The notes beneath the pieces are model-generated. The model saw nothing but the letters and a program-made list of their open reading frames with translations, had not been told where the DNA came from and did no database searches. A stretch of 64,000 nt of DNA. Source: Prevotellaceae bacterium HUN156. GTDB lineage: Bacteria > Bacteroidota > Bacteroidia > Bacteroidales > Bacteroidaceae. The stretch's first letter is position 1. Each line of letters starts with the position of its first letter. Location of the stretch: NCBI GenBank assembly GCA_900119285.1, contig FPIT01000008.1, positions 137,203 to 201,202 on the forward strand, given 5' to 3'. Made by a program: the position numbers and the translations under genes. This document shows, in pieces, positions 8,433 to 17,787 of the stretch.

Positions 8433-8497
8433 CTTATTTTTCTTAAAAAAGTTTAATCGGCACTTGACATTTTGCTGTTTCTCCGTTATAAAGATGT

Positions 8498-8983
8498 ATG
8501 AAAGCAGAAACATTCACATCTATCGTCTCACAGTTACGTCCAAGATTGTTGAATCTGGCGTTGCAATTCAATGCAGATTTTGATATTGCAGAGGATGCTG
8601 TACAGGAGGCCTTGATGCGTTTATGGACTGCTTGGGAGAAACTGTCAGAAGCGAAGGATGCTGAACGACTGGCCATTCGTCTGACGAAACATGCTTGTAT
8701 AGATGCTTATCGTAAGCACCAGCAGACAGTAGAGTTGAAGGATCATACAGCCACCATTAACGATGATGCTATCCAAGAGGCTGAACTACAAAATGCCTTG
8801 GAGCAAGTAGTAGCCACGCTGCCACCTGCCGAGCGCAGATTGTGGACGATGTTTTCAGAGGCGCAGATGGATAGTGCACAGATTGCTGCAGCCACAGGCA
8901 TCGCTATCCGTAGTGTGAGTACGATGCTGAGCTGCGCCCGTCATCATATTGTAGAATCTTTGAAAAAAGGAGGGATATTATGA
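8498..8983 (+). CDS. ECF-type RNA polymerase sigma factor
   Basis: A 161-residue sigma-70 family protein of the extracytoplasmic-function group. Region 2 is visible as FDIAEDAVQEALMRLWTAWE (about 28-47) with HACIDAYRKH, and region 4 as LPPAERRLWTMFSEAQMDSA followed by the helix-turn-helix IAAATGIAIRSVSTMLSCAR. Its stop overlaps the next start by 4 bp (ATGA), so it is translationally coupled to a small single-membrane-pass protein that could be its anti-sigma factor. I could not identify a clear promoter. Confidence 0.9.
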   Translation: MKAETFTSIVSQLRPRLLNLALQFNADFDIAEDAVQEALMRLWTAWEKLSEAKDAERLAIRLTKHACIDAYRKHQQTVELKDHTATINDDAIQEAELQNALEQVVATLPPAERRLWTMFSEAQMDSAQIAAATGIAIRSVSTMLSCARHHIVESLKKGGIL

Positions 8984-9321
8984 ATAAGGAATTACGAATG
9001 AATAGTGAACTAGAAAAATATCTTGCAGGCAAGTCACCTCTGCATGCTGAACACCTGAATATTCCCAGTGAAGAAGAGTTGGATGCTGCAGAAGCCGCTT
9101 TCGATAAGATGGTAGCTGAGCGCAAACAGCCAGCCCGTCGCATTGCCCTTTGGACTTGGCCCATAAGCATAGCTGCTGCGGTGGCTATTGCGGTGGTGAT
9201 TGCAAAAGGTTCGCTCTTCTCATCGTCCGCTGAGAAAGAAGTCTCTCAGTCTGCTCTTTACAATACCGAAATAGACAGAAGAGGTGCTTTCGTGTCTTAC
9301 GAAGAAACTGTACAGAGATAG
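8980..9321 (+). CDS. Small single-pass membrane protein, possible anti-sigma factor (C-terminus possibly frameshifted)
   Basis: A 113-residue protein with an acidic N-terminal domain (PSEEELDAAEAAFDKMVAE), one membrane helix (WTWPISIAAAVAIAVVIA, about 65-83) and a short outer segment. Coupling to the ECF sigma gene suggests an anti-sigma role; no known anti-sigma motif is visible. Right after the TAG stop, another frame reads ERSGQQLQLAIAEMQNK then TAA (9321-9374), which looks like a natural coding end, so a one-base change may have shortened this copy by about 17 residues. Alternatively the stop is genuine. Confidence 0.7.
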   Translation: MNKELRMNSELEKYLAGKSPLHAEHLNIPSEEELDAAEAAFDKMVAERKQPARRIALWTWPISIAAAVAIAVVIAKGSLFSSSAEKEVSQSALYNTEIDRRGAFVSYEETVQR

Positions 9322-9433
9322 AGCGGAGTGGACAACAACTGCAGTTGGCTATTGCCGAGATGCAGAATAAATAATGAATAACGAAGACGTCTTACAGCTA
9401 TTATAATCAATGAACCTCAAAAACAAAAAAGAA

Positions 9434-10534
9434 ATGAAACATAACATCTTTTTCTTTTCGCTGCTTTGCAGCCTGATGGTAGCTTGTACTACTGAGAAGG
9501 AATCTCCTACAGGAAATCCCATAGAGAATCTGGTCGCTTATTTGGCGGAGCAGAACGTTAGCGAAACACATACAGAACTCATCTACGAAGGTGGCGAGGT
9601 ACTGAAGACCAGTAAGCGCTTCTTTATGCTGGGAGCTACCCCCCAAGCTGTTGAGAAATGGCATAAAGATGTCAAGGAAATAAGGGAAAAAGCAAATGCC
9701 CAGAATCTTCAGATGATAGATTCCTGTCTGAATGCTTTCCGTTGGGGATGCTCTGCAGCCAGTCATTGCTATCACAAAGAAAATCACGTCAATGGTAGCG
9801 ACTCTATCCTCTATGCCCTTGCCTTTGAGCCCTTGGAGGGCGAGGAGGTTGTTCTGCAGGATAATGATGGTCATGCGGTAATGGGCGCCAACTACAAAGC
9901 TGCCAAAGCCGCCACGCTGCGTTATACAGGCGATGAGGGATACTCAAGCGTGACAGTTGAGTATGTGAGCCGTGAAGCAAAGGGCAAAAAAGAACCCTTT
10001 GACGAGCGACCACTGAAAGACTTCGTAAAATGGGTTAAGGAAAAGATTGCTGGCGTGAAGGTCTATGAGACTTCTTACGAGTATACTTTCGAAGACTTCA
10101 TGGCGAATCCTGCTCTTGTTATTGGCTGTCCTGTTGAAGACCTGCGTCCCTATGATGGTAAGACTACTGGTCACCTCTATGTAGTCCCAGAGGCTCATGC
10201 GCAGGAGGTATTCGATGCTTTGAAATCCAAAGTAGAGAAGTATTATGTGAGCGAGCATCCCAATCAGGAATTCTATCTAAACATATATAATGAAAATGAA
10301 GTCATTGTGGGCAAATTAGAAGATATCAATTACCGTGCCCCGCAACCCTATTATCCTAAAGAACTGCGAGGCAAGCTCTCCGTCGATGGACATTTCTATA
10401 TTCTTGTTCTTGACCAGACTATAGGAGCCTATGCCATTCCTAACGACTGGCACCACACCATTCGTGTGAAAGACCATCAAGCAACACTCCTCCCCAATGC
10501 CCACAAGCCCAACAAAGATGGTTGGATAGATTGA
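9434..10534 (+). CDS. Putative lipoprotein of unknown function
   Basis: About 366 residues starting at MKHNIFFFSLLCSLMVACTT, a type II signal peptide with lipobox LMVAC; an in-frame Met eight codons upstream is possible but would put charged residues before the signal. The mature protein is a mixed alpha/beta chain rich in charged residues. I recognise no domain. It follows the ECF sigma/membrane protein pair in the same direction with about a 110 bp gap, so it may be part of that unit or a target of the sigma factor. Confidence 0.75.
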   Translation: MKHNIFFFSLLCSLMVACTTEKESPTGNPIENLVAYLAEQNVSETHTELIYEGGEVLKTSKRFFMLGATPQAVEKWHKDVKEIREKANAQNLQMIDSCLNAFRWGCSAASHCYHKENHVNGSDSILYALAFEPLEGEEVVLQDNDGHAVMGANYKAAKAATLRYTGDEGYSSVTVEYVSREAKGKKEPFDERPLKDFVKWVKEKIAGVKVYETSYEYTFEDFMANPALVIGCPVEDLRPYDGKTTGHLYVVPEAHAQEVFDALKSKVEKYYVSEHPNQEFYLNIYNENEVIVGKLEDINYRAPQPYYPKELRGKLSVDGHFYILVLDQTIGAYAIPNDWHHTIRVKDHQATLLPNAHKPNKDGWID

Positions 10535-10556
10535 TAATTATTCTATGAATGCCTTT

Positions 10557-10572
10557 TGGCACGATATTTGCA
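10557..10572 (+). promoter_or_regulatory. Sigma-54 (RpoN) type promoter upstream of htpG
   Basis: TGGCACGATATTTGCA matches the sigma-54 consensus TGGCACG-N4-TTGCW, with -24 GG and -12 GC correctly spaced. A start site would fall near 10583, about 27 nt before the htpG ATG. No TAnnTTTG box lies between the previous stop and htpG. Confidence 0.75.
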
Positions 10573-10609
10573 AAACCTTGGCAAACGAATTAAATAAATA
10601 CTAAGGTAT

Positions 10610-12670
10610 ATGCAAAAAGGTAACATCGGGGTTACTACTGAGAACATCTTCCCCGTCATCAAAAAGTTTCTCTATTCAGACCATGAGATTTTCCTGCGTG
10701 AGATGGTATCAAATGCTGTTGATGCCACACAGAAGCTGAAGACACTGGCTCAGCAGGGTGAATTCAAAGGTGAGTTGGGCGACGTAACCGTTCGCGTAGC
10801 GCTGGATACCGACAAGGGCACTATCACTATCTCTGACCGTGGTATCGGTATGACCGAGGAGGAGATTGACAAGTATATCAACCAGATTGCATTCTCTGGT
10901 GTCAACGACTTCCTGGAGAAGTATAAGGATAATGCCAACAACATTATCGGTCACTTCGGACTGGGCTTCTACTCTTCATTCATGGTAGCCAAGAAGGTGG
11001 AGATTATCACCAAGAGCTACAAGGATGGCGCTAAGGCTGTGAAGTGGAGCTGCGACGGTAGTCCTGCCTACGAGATTGACGAGGCTGAGAAGGAGGATCG
11101 TGGTTCTGACATCATCCTCTATGTAGATGACGACTGCAAGGAATTTTTGGAGAAAGAGAAGATTCAGCAGTTGCTCAACAAGTACTGCAAGTTTATGGCA
11201 GTACCTGTAGCCTTTGGCAAGAAGCAGGAGTGGAGCAGCGAGAAGAAAGAGATGGTAGATACCGACAAGGACAACGTTATCAATGATGTTGAACCTCTGT
11301 GGACTAAGGCTCCATCTACTTTGAAGGATGAGGACTACAAGTCATTCTATCGCACTCTCTACCCCATGAGCGATGAGCCAATGTTCTGGATTCACCTGAA
11401 CGTGGACTATCCCTTCAACCTTACTGGTATTCTCTACTTCCCACGCATCAAGTCAAACCTCGACCTGCAGCGCAACAAGATTCAGCTCTACTGCAACCAG
11501 GTATTCGTTACCGACCAGGTAGAGGGTATTGTGCCTGAGTTCCTGACTCTGCTGCATGGTGTTATCGACTCTCCAGATATTCCTCTGAACGTGAGCCGTT
11601 CTTATCTGCAGAGCGATCGCGAGGTAAAGAAGATTTCTACCTATATCACTAAGAAGGTATCAGACCGCTTGCTCAGCATCTTCAAGGAAGACCGCAAGGC
11701 CTACGAAGAGAAGTGGGACGACCTGAAGCTCTTCATCAACTATGGCATGCTGAGCGAAGAGAGCTTCTACGACAAAGCTAAGGAGTTTGCTTTGCTAAAG
11801 GATGTTGAGGGCAAGCACTTCACCTTCGATGAATATAAGACGCTTATCGAGGCTAATCAGAAGGATAAGGACGACCAGCTCATCTACCTCTATGCTACAG
11901 ACAAGGAGGAGCAGTACTCATATATTCAGGCTGCAAAAGACAAGGGCTACTCAGTACTCTTGCTCGACGGACAGCTCGACGTTCCTGCCATTCAGATGCT
12001 GGAGCAGAAGTTTGAGAAGAGCCGCTTCACTCGTGTCGATTCAGACATCATCGATCGTCTTATCGTGAAGGACGACCAGCCTAAGTCAAACCTCTCAGAT
12101 AACGACTCTGCCAATTTGTCACAGGTATTCAAGTCACAGATGCCAAAGCTGGAGAAGACTGAATTCATGGTAGAGGTACAGTCTTTGGGTGAGGCTCAGC
12201 GTCCTGTAGTCATCACACAGAATGAGTGGATGCGCCGCATGAAGGACATGAGCCGCTTCCAGCAGGGCATGAACTTCTACGCTCAGATGCCTGACACGCT
12301 GAACCTCGTGCTCAACGCTGACCATCGTCTGGTTAAGGATGTACTCTCTACTATCAACGCTCAGCTGTCAACTGAGTTGCAGCCCATCGAGAGTGAGTTG
12401 AAGGGACAAGAGGCTCGCTTGGCAGCTATCCGTCAGCAACAGGAGAAGAAGAAACCTGAGGAGCTGACACAGGACGACAAAGACATGAAGAGCGAGTGCG
12501 AGAAAGCTATCGAAGAGCAGAAGCAGAAGAAGAACAGCGTTCTCAACGGATTTGCTGCTAAGAACGATATCATCCATCAGCTTATCGACCTTGCCCTCCT
12601 TCAGAATGGTATGCTGAAGGGTGAAGCACTCGACAAGTTCCTGAAGCGTAGCGTAGATCTTATCAAATAA
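10610..12670 (+). CDS. htpG: Molecular chaperone HtpG (Hsp90)
   Basis: A 686-residue bacterial Hsp90. The GHKL ATP-binding domain is clear: FLREMVSNAVDATQK with the catalytic Glu and Asn, then ISDRGIGMT, NIIGHFGLGFYSSFMVA. The middle domain has YFPRIKSNLDLQRNKIQLYC and the conserved Arg-containing LNVSRSYLQSDREVKK; the C-terminal dimerisation region follows, including an unusual Lys/Gln/Glu-rich stretch (about 595-650). Single gene with a sigma-54-type promoter 5' and a strong terminator 3', so its control may differ from the housekeeping genes around it. Confidence 0.96.
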   Translation: MQKGNIGVTTENIFPVIKKFLYSDHEIFLREMVSNAVDATQKLKTLAQQGEFKGELGDVTVRVALDTDKGTITISDRGIGMTEEEIDKYINQIAFSGVNDFLEKYKDNANNIIGHFGLGFYSSFMVAKKVEIITKSYKDGAKAVKWSCDGSPAYEIDEAEKEDRGSDIILYVDDDCKEFLEKEKIQQLLNKYCKFMAVPVAFGKKQEWSSEKKEMVDTDKDNVINDVEPLWTKAPSTLKDEDYKSFYRTLYPMSDEPMFWIHLNVDYPFNLTGILYFPRIKSNLDLQRNKIQLYCNQVFVTDQVEGIVPEFLTLLHGVIDSPDIPLNVSRSYLQSDREVKKISTYITKKVSDRLLSIFKEDRKAYEEKWDDLKLFINYGMLSEESFYDKAKEFALLKDVEGKHFTFDEYKTLIEANQKDKDDQLIYLYATDKEEQYSYIQAAKDKGYSVLLLDGQLDVPAIQMLEQKFEKSRFTRVDSDIIDRLIVKDDQPKSNLSDNDSANLSQVFKSQMPKLEKTEFMVEVQSLGEAQRPVVITQNEWMRRMKDMSRFQQGMNFYAQMPDTLNLVLNADHRLVKDVLSTINAQLSTELQPIESELKGQEARLAAIRQQQEKKKPEELTQDDKDMKSECEKAIEEQKQKKNSVLNGFAAKNDIIHQLIDLALLQNGMLKGEALDKFLKRSVDLIK

Positions 12671-12688
12671 TACGCTAATACAAAACTA

Positions 12689-12727
12689 AAATACAGCTAA
12701 TGCACATCCGCATTAGCTGTATTTTTT
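12689..12727 (+). terminator. Intrinsic terminator of htpG
   Basis: Perfect 15 bp stem AAATACAGCTAATGC / GCATTAGCTGTATTT with a 6 nt loop, followed by further T. It begins about 18 bp after the htpG stop and may serve the convergent lipoprotein gene as well. Confidence 0.88.
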
Positions 12728-12747
12728 ATTATTCTGTACCAATCAAG

Positions 12748-13176
12748 TTATTTTTTCTTGTAGTATACTTCGCCTGTAGACAGGATTCCATTCTCAAAGG
12801 TCACATCTCCAGATTCAATCTTTCCTATCTCCGAAGCATCGGTAGACGATGTTATAGTAAGCGTAAGCGTACCCGAAGTACCCTTTATATTACTTGAATA
12901 CTCAAAAGAATACTTATATGCATCCTCCTTGCCTTTGCTCACAGACCAGAAGTCTCCAGTTCCATTGGCACGTAGGCGCAAATGGTATACTTCCTCTTCC
13001 GTTGCGTCGTTTCTAAACACTCCTTTTGAGTCACACTCATACCATTCGCCAACCAAGAAAGAACCATTCTCGTTGTTGTCGTCGTCACTGCCGCATGAGG
13101 CGAGGCTGATACTCAGCATGGCAATCACCAAGATTGCCATCATGCTCCACAAATTCTTTTTGTTCATCTGTTTCAT
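12748..13176 (-). CDS. Small lipoprotein, lipocalin-like
   Basis: A 142-residue protein with a type II signal peptide and lipobox SLASC followed by GSDDDNNENG, the acidic Cys+2 region typical of Bacteroidota surface or outer-membrane lipoproteins. The mature part (FLVGEWYECDSKG ... YHLRLRANGTGDFWS) looks like the single beta-barrel of lipocalin-like proteins. Function unknown. It is convergent with htpG and lies 46 bp downstream of a membrane protein gene on the same strand. Confidence 0.75.
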   Translation of the reverse strand: MKQMNKKNLWSMMAILVIAMLSISLASCGSDDDNNENGSFLVGEWYECDSKGVFRNDATEEEVYHLRLRANGTGDFWSVSKGKEDAYKYSFEYSSNIKGTSGTLTLTITSSTDASEIGKIESGDVTFENGILSTGEVYYKKK

Positions 13177-13222
13177 TTTTGTTTTAAGATTTTAATGATA
13201 TAAATTATAAAACATTGTTAGG

Positions 13223-13825
13223 TTATGGGGTAATATGTCCGATACTATACGATAGTGATAGATAGAGTTGGGCTATCAAGAGATAGAAAAGAAGGAGCGG
13301 AGCACCCTGACGTATGCCATGAAGCAATGCTTCGTAGATGTCGCTTACTGTATTATAATAACCTGCGATAATGCCATAGAAGGCACTAAGGATAATAACA
13401 CAGAAGGTAAGCAAAGGAAGCAGAGCATGGGAGAATGGCGAGGGCCACAAACTGCCAGTAACTGAAAGCATGACGGCATGGGGAATAACTGCCAATGAGA
13501 GGAGCATAACAAGCGCAACCACAGAGAGAACAAGCGTCATGGCTCGTGCTCTCTTTTCGCGATAAGTGGATTGGTAATTGAGCATTCCACTACGACGGAA
13601 GACTCCATAAGCTAACATCAACAATAACAGCGATAGCAGAATGGGCGTAGCGAGCATATGGCTGAAACGTCCAAAGAACCAGCGCAGCCCTTCACTGGAG
13701 AGCAAAGAGCGAATACCACTGACGGGGAAGGCTGCACTAAGCAACCACGACACAAGCATTGTCAGCAACTGAGCACCAAACAGCGTGAGGGCAATATGTG
13801 GAAGAAACCTTTTTACGTTGAACAT
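13223..13825 (-). CDS. Membrane protein, possibly AbgT-like half
   Basis: A 200-residue very hydrophobic protein with about five membrane helices (for example LLMLVSWLLSAAFPVSG, MLATPILLSLLLLMLAYGVF, and AMTLVLSVVALVMLLSLAV). The pattern SLLSSEGLRWFFGRFSHMLA, LSVTGSLWPSPFSHALLP and YGIIAGYYNTVSD recalls Bacteroidota proteins annotated in the AbgT (p-aminobenzoyl-glutamate transporter) family, but full AbgT is about 500 residues, so this is at most a half-size relative. The predicted start codon lies within a heptamer array, so the first residues are uncertain. Confidence 0.6.
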   Translation of the reverse strand: MFNVKRFLPHIALTLFGAQLLTMLVSWLLSAAFPVSGIRSLLSSEGLRWFFGRFSHMLATPILLSLLLLMLAYGVFRRSGMLNYQSTYREKRARAMTLVLSVVALVMLLSLAVIPHAVMLSVTGSLWPSPFSHALLPLLTFCVIILSAFYGIIAGYYNTVSDIYEALLHGIRQGAPLLLFYLLIAQLYLSLSYSIGHITP

Positions 13826-13872
13826 TGAACGTTAATCATTGACCATTGAACATTGACCATTGAACATTGAAC
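13818..13872. repeat. Heptamer array at the start of the membrane protein gene
   Basis: TTGAACA units with variants (TTGACCA, TAATCAT) over about 55 bp. The start codon of the 13223-13825 gene is one of the CAT triplets at its edge, and the array runs straight into the 80 bp tandem duplication. Confidence 0.82.
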
Positions 13873-14028
13873 GCCGCGATTAAGCGAGAGCAGAGCCATG
13901 CTTGCATGAGCTATGCCGAGCGTGAGCGGTGTCGCTGAAAGCAACATTGAACGCCGCGATTAAGCGAGAGCAGAGCCATGCTTGCATGAGCTATGCCGAG
14001 CGTGAGCGGTGTCGCTGAAAGCAACATT
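13863..14028. repeat. Two perfect tandem copies of an 80 bp unit
   Basis: Copies at 13863-13942 and 13943-14022, with a third start of 6 bp. The unit holds the palindrome CATGCTTGCATG. Exact identity implies a recent duplication. Next to it, 14023-14046 has GCATTAn heptamers. Confidence 0.92.
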
Positions 14029-14057
14029 ATGCATTAAGCATTATGAATTATAAATCG

Positions 14058-14774
14058 TTATTCCATATCGGGTTCGAGATTGTCAATATCGAGAATGCGT
14101 AACTCGAAGGCGCGTACTACCAAACGAGTGGCATTGACACTCTCGCCACCAGGGAAGAGTTTCTTGACAAGTTCCATCTGTCGTTTTTCAAGGCTCTTCA
14201 CACCAAAAGGCATTCCACGCAGACCTGTTATCTGTTCCTTGGTGAAGCCCAGTGCCAGATGGCGCAAGAAGCGTTCGTCATATTCATCAATCTCATAGTT
14301 GATAAGTGCCTCCTGGCGAGCTAACTGTGAAGATACTGCATGCTTAAAGCGTTCGACTATCTTCTGTAGGATAGGCTCATTGAAAACTAACTGCTTACCC
14401 TCCATAACAGCTATAACATCGCGACGTGTAAGGAGTTCGCCACTCTTCAGGATAATACCGTCGGCACCAGCATCGAGCACATCAACCCATAGCTTTTCGT
14501 TGAGTATCTCGCCCGTAAAGATAAGGATCTTCACCTGCTTATATAGTTCCTTGGTTTGGCGACAAATCTCCACACCTACTGTGGTAGAGCCACCAAGACC
14601 GAGGTCAAGCAGTACGAGGTCGGGCTGTTGCTGCTTGATGAGTTTCCAATAGCTACTCTCGTTGGCAGCAGTACCAATCACTTCGGCCTCGGGAATCTCA
14701 TTGCGAATGATACCTTCGGTGCCTTTGAGTTCGAGGGGTACATCCTCGACGATAATCAGTTTAAAGTTTTCCAT
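14058..14774 (-). CDS. LuxR/NarL-type response regulator
   Basis: A 238-residue protein with an N-terminal receiver domain (LIIVEDVPLEL with acidic pocket, phospho-acceptor Asp in LVLLDLGLGG, Thr in ILIFTGE, Lys in GIILKSGE) and a C-terminal GerE-like helix-turn-helix: LALGFTKEQITG ... KSLEKRQMELVKKLF ... NATRLVVRAFELRIL. Its start overlaps the end of the sensor kinase gene by 14 bp, so the two are coupled as a two-component pair. The HTH carries an unusual insertion (LRGMPFGV) before the recognition helix. Confidence 0.87.
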   Translation of the reverse strand: MENFKLIIVEDVPLELKGTEGIIRNEIPEAEVIGTAANESSYWKLIKQQQPDLVLLDLGLGGSTTVGVEICRQTKELYKQVKILIFTGEILNEKLWVDVLDAGADGIILKSGELLTRRDVIAVMEGKQLVFNEPILQKIVERFKHAVSSQLARQEALINYEIDEYDERFLRHLALGFTKEQITGLRGMPFGVKSLEKRQMELVKKLFPGGESVNATRLVVRAFELRILDIDNLEPDME

Positions 14775-17700
14775 TATATCGTGGTAGTATTATGTTGATG
14801 TTTTCTTTTTCTATACTAATGCCGCATCCGCGACGATTGGTAGCTTCTCCATGGTCGCGTACTATCTGACGACAAAGGAGAAATTCTATGGGTGATTGCT
14901 GAGTGGCGAGTGGTGAGTGGAATACGTGGTAAACCACATACTTGTCGTCTTTTGCCTCTGCCGTAACATCCCCCTTAAGCAGTTCAAACAGATAACGCAG
15001 CATATTATCGTCACCCAAGACGGTCTGACCATAAAGCGTAACAGGATGCACGTGTAGCTTAATGCGGTCTACCTGCGCTGTGGCTTGTTGTATCAGAATG
15101 CTGTATAGGTCGCGATAATAACTGGTAACCTCAGCCAAGGGCTGCAAATCGTCGGAATCAACCAACTGGCGAATGCGTGAAGGATAATACATCGTCTCAT
15201 GCTTTAAGGTGGACAGACAGTTGTCCAGCACGCTATTGGCTACATGGAGATTGGCATTCTCCAGTTCAGCACGATGCAGCTCGTCGTCAGCCATCTCAAT
15301 ATTATTCAGCTGCTGGCGTTCTTGGCGGAAGCGCTGATAGAGCCGATGACGATAGTAAAGCATAAAGTAAGCTGGCACGATGAGCACCAACAATACCAAG
15401 AGCAGAATAACGGCGATGCGCTTATTTTGCTGTGACTGCTGCATGGTGCGACAGTAATCATCCAATGTGGAGTCAGCACTCAGTTCCTTAAAGAGCTGGG
15501 TATAAACCTTATTATTATAGGCATAGAGCGCCCACTCGTGGAGTGCCAAAGCAGCTACTGCACTCTCGTTGCGCATATCCAGAATAATCTGATAGTTAGT
15601 ATCCACACCATCATGTAACCACAGTATCTCAATGGGTGTTGAGGCATCATCTTGACGCTTCAAAAGCTGGTGACCATTAGGATGCGTATTCAAGTAATAG
15701 GCATTCAGACACTCACGACAAGAGTCTGCAAATTCTAATGTACGGGCATAGGTTCCGTTGATGTTAGAGAAATAAGCAGAATCGGCATAGATATGTGCCT
15801 GATTAAGATACTCATGGGCATCATTAGCACTCAAAGATAGGCTACCCGTCAACAAACTACAAGCTATTAGCAGCACTCGCATCACGCCCTTTGGCAAACG
15901 GAAGAAGAAACGGCTTCCCCTACCCTGTTGGCTCTCAGCCTGAAGACTACATACAGAGAATATCTGACTGGTCTTTCGATATTTCTCAATGATACCCTTA
16001 CAGTTCATCAATCCAAAGCCATGACCTTGTGAAACCTTATGGTCAAAGACATGAGATAGTTCTTCCTCACTCATACCACGACCAGTATCAGTAACTGATA
16101 CTTCCACATAATCATTGGTCTCAGTAGCAGAGATATCTACGCGTCCTCCTTTATCAGTAAACTTGCGGGCATTATCAGCCAATGTGTTCAGCATGAAGAG
16201 TGTCAGAACACGGTCAGCCTTAACATGTACTTCCGTTGGTGCTACCTCTAAGTCAACGTCTTTCATTCGGAAACTCGTCTTGCTGCGAGCCACAATATCA
16301 AACAACGACTGCAGAGGGAAACTCTCTACATGCAAACTCAGTTCACCCTGTCGAAGTTGTATCCACTGTGTAAGTACATCGTTCTGCTCGTTGATATTAT
16401 CCGTGAGTTCACGAATATAGTCTAATTGCTCATGAGTCAATGGCGAATGATCAATGGCATGACGAATACGGTCTATCAAGGGAAGAATGCTCATCGCCAA
16501 CGAGATCTTAGCACGTTGTTCCAGATGACGACGTTCGTTGCGCTCCACACGCAGACGTGCCTCAGCAACTTCCTCACTCTTCTGTTCCAACAGGTCATCT
16601 AGCTCATTATCTTCCTTGTGTTGTTTGTTCAATCGATTGAAAAGCCACAACAGGAAAAGCATAAGCAAGATAGCCACCACAACTGCGAATATCATCCAGT
16701 TAAGCTGACTGACTTCACGATCAAGAATACCTGCACGTGCCTCTAGTTCTCGGTCTTGACGCGTCTGTTCCTGCAGGTCGATATAGATGTTACGATTATA
16801 GTCGCTCTGTTTCTTATCGTCAATGGCAGAATAAGCCACAGAGAGTTGTTCACGAATACTTGCCACCAAGTCGGGAGCCTGATTGATACGCTTATCAGCT
16901 AATGCTTGATGCAAGTTTTTTAGTGCTTGATGGTCATCCCCCATGGCATGATAACAAGATGCAAGGGTACGATAAGCACCAGCTATCTGATAGACATCAC
17001 CATAGGTGGTAAATAGTTGCAGGGCTTTTTCTGCCAAACCCAATTCGCCTGTATGCTCAGCAATAGCTTCTAATGCCTGTGCCTCAAAATAGATGTACCC
17101 CTGACGCTCTGCTATCGTTTTACAGCGTGAGAGATATTCCATTTCGTCAGCATTAATCTGTTCGGGTGTTCCTTCTGTCAAAATACCACCAGCACCCACA
17201 TTATAGAGGTAGTTTAGATACTGCACAGTATCACGACGTGTACGCTCAGTATCCAATCCTCGGATAGCCTCTATCGACTGGCGTTCCAAACCGACATAGT
17301 AATAATAGGTAGAGTTGACAATAGCCAACTCTGATTCTGCATATATCAGGCGTTGCTGTAAGCGCTCTGGCAACTCGTCGAGTTCTTCTTGAATACGATT
17401 CAGATGGCGCTGCGCCTGTTCACGATGTTCATAGAATGCACGATTCTCGCTGCGACGCTGACAAAGACGCATCATCTGAACCTCTGAAACCATCAGTTCC
17501 ACCTGATTATCTGTCAGCGACAGGGCTTCTTTCAGTTGCTGCTCGGCTTTGTTATAATCCATACGAACCATCGAAACAAAGGCGAGATTGTTGAGAGCTT
17601 CTGCACGGCCATCATCAAAAGTGGCTAAGTCGTATGCCCTACGAGCATAGACTTCTGTAGAATCAATATTACGGTAGTGATAGGCATAAGAAAGAGAATT

Positions 17701-17787
17701 CAACTTGTCCACCGTTGCCTTATCAGACGGTGAACAAGCTGAGATGAGTAGTAGCAGGAGAGCGTTAAGCGCGAGCCTTTGCCACAT
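14761..17787 (-). CDS. Two-module sensor kinase of the DUF5112/DUF5113 type
   Basis: A 1008-residue membrane protein. Seen in order: lipoprotein-like signal ([10 protein letters not shown]), TPR repeats to about 365, a membrane helix (about 370-395), coiled coil, a HATPase with N-box [14 protein letters not shown]1 DTGRGM and G2 [11 protein letters not shown] (about 540-610), a second signal-like helix beginning [13 protein letters not shown] (about 634), an outer domain, another membrane helix (about 795) and a last cytoplasmic domain. The N-module has no phospho-acceptor His at its H-box position, whereas the C-module has an H-box-like [11 protein letters not shown] (about 864) but a degenerate ATPase. 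Overlaps eda by 23 bp upstream and the response regulator downstream. Domain names are from memory of the family. Confidence 0.8.
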   Translation of the reverse strand: MWQRLALNALLLLLISACSPSDKATVDKLNSLSYAYHYRNIDSTEVYARRAYDLATFDDGRAEALNNLAFVSMVRMDYNKAEQQLKEALSLTDNQVELMVSEVQMMRLCQRRSENRAFYEHREQAQRHLNRIQEELDELPERLQQRLIYAESELAIVNSTYYYYVGLERQSIEAIRGLDTERTRRDTVQYLNYLYNVGAGGILTEGTPEQINADEMEYLSRCKTIAERQGYIYFEAQALEAIAEHTGELGLAEKALQLFTTYGDVYQIAGAYRTLASCYHAMGDDHQALKNLHQALADKRINQAPDLVASIREQLSVAYSAIDDKKQSDYNRNIYIDLQEQTRQDRELEARAGILDREVSQLNWMIFAVVVAILLMLFLLWLFNRLNKQHKEDNELDDLLEQKSEEVAEARLRVERNERRHLEQRAKISLAMSILPLIDRIRHAIDHSPLTHEQLDYIRELTDNINEQNDVLTQWIQLRQGELSLHVESFPLQSLFDIVARSKTSFRMKDVDLEVAPTEVHVKADRVLTLFMLNTLADNARKFTDKGGRVDISATETNDYVEVSVTDTGRGMSEEELSHVFDHKVSQGHGFGLMNCKGIIEKYRKTSQIFSVCSLQAESQQGRGSRFFFRLPKGVMRVLLIACSLLTGSLSLSANDAHEYLNQAHIYADSAYFSNINGTYARTLEFADSCRECLNAYYLNTHPNGHQLLKRQDDASTPIEILWLHDGVDTNYQIILDMRNESAVAALALHEWALYAYNNKVYTQLFKELSADSTLDDYCRTMQQSQQNKRIAVILLLVLLVLIVPAYFMLYYRHRLYQRFRQERQQLNNIEMADDELHRAELENANLHVANSVLDNCLSTLKHETMYYPSRIRQLVDSDDLQPLAEVTSYYRDLYSILIQQATAQVDRIKLHVHPVTLYGQTVLGDDNMLRYLFELLKGDVTAEAKDDKYVVYHVFHSPLATQQSPIEFLLCRQIVRDHGEATNRRGCGISIEKENINIILPRYNGKL

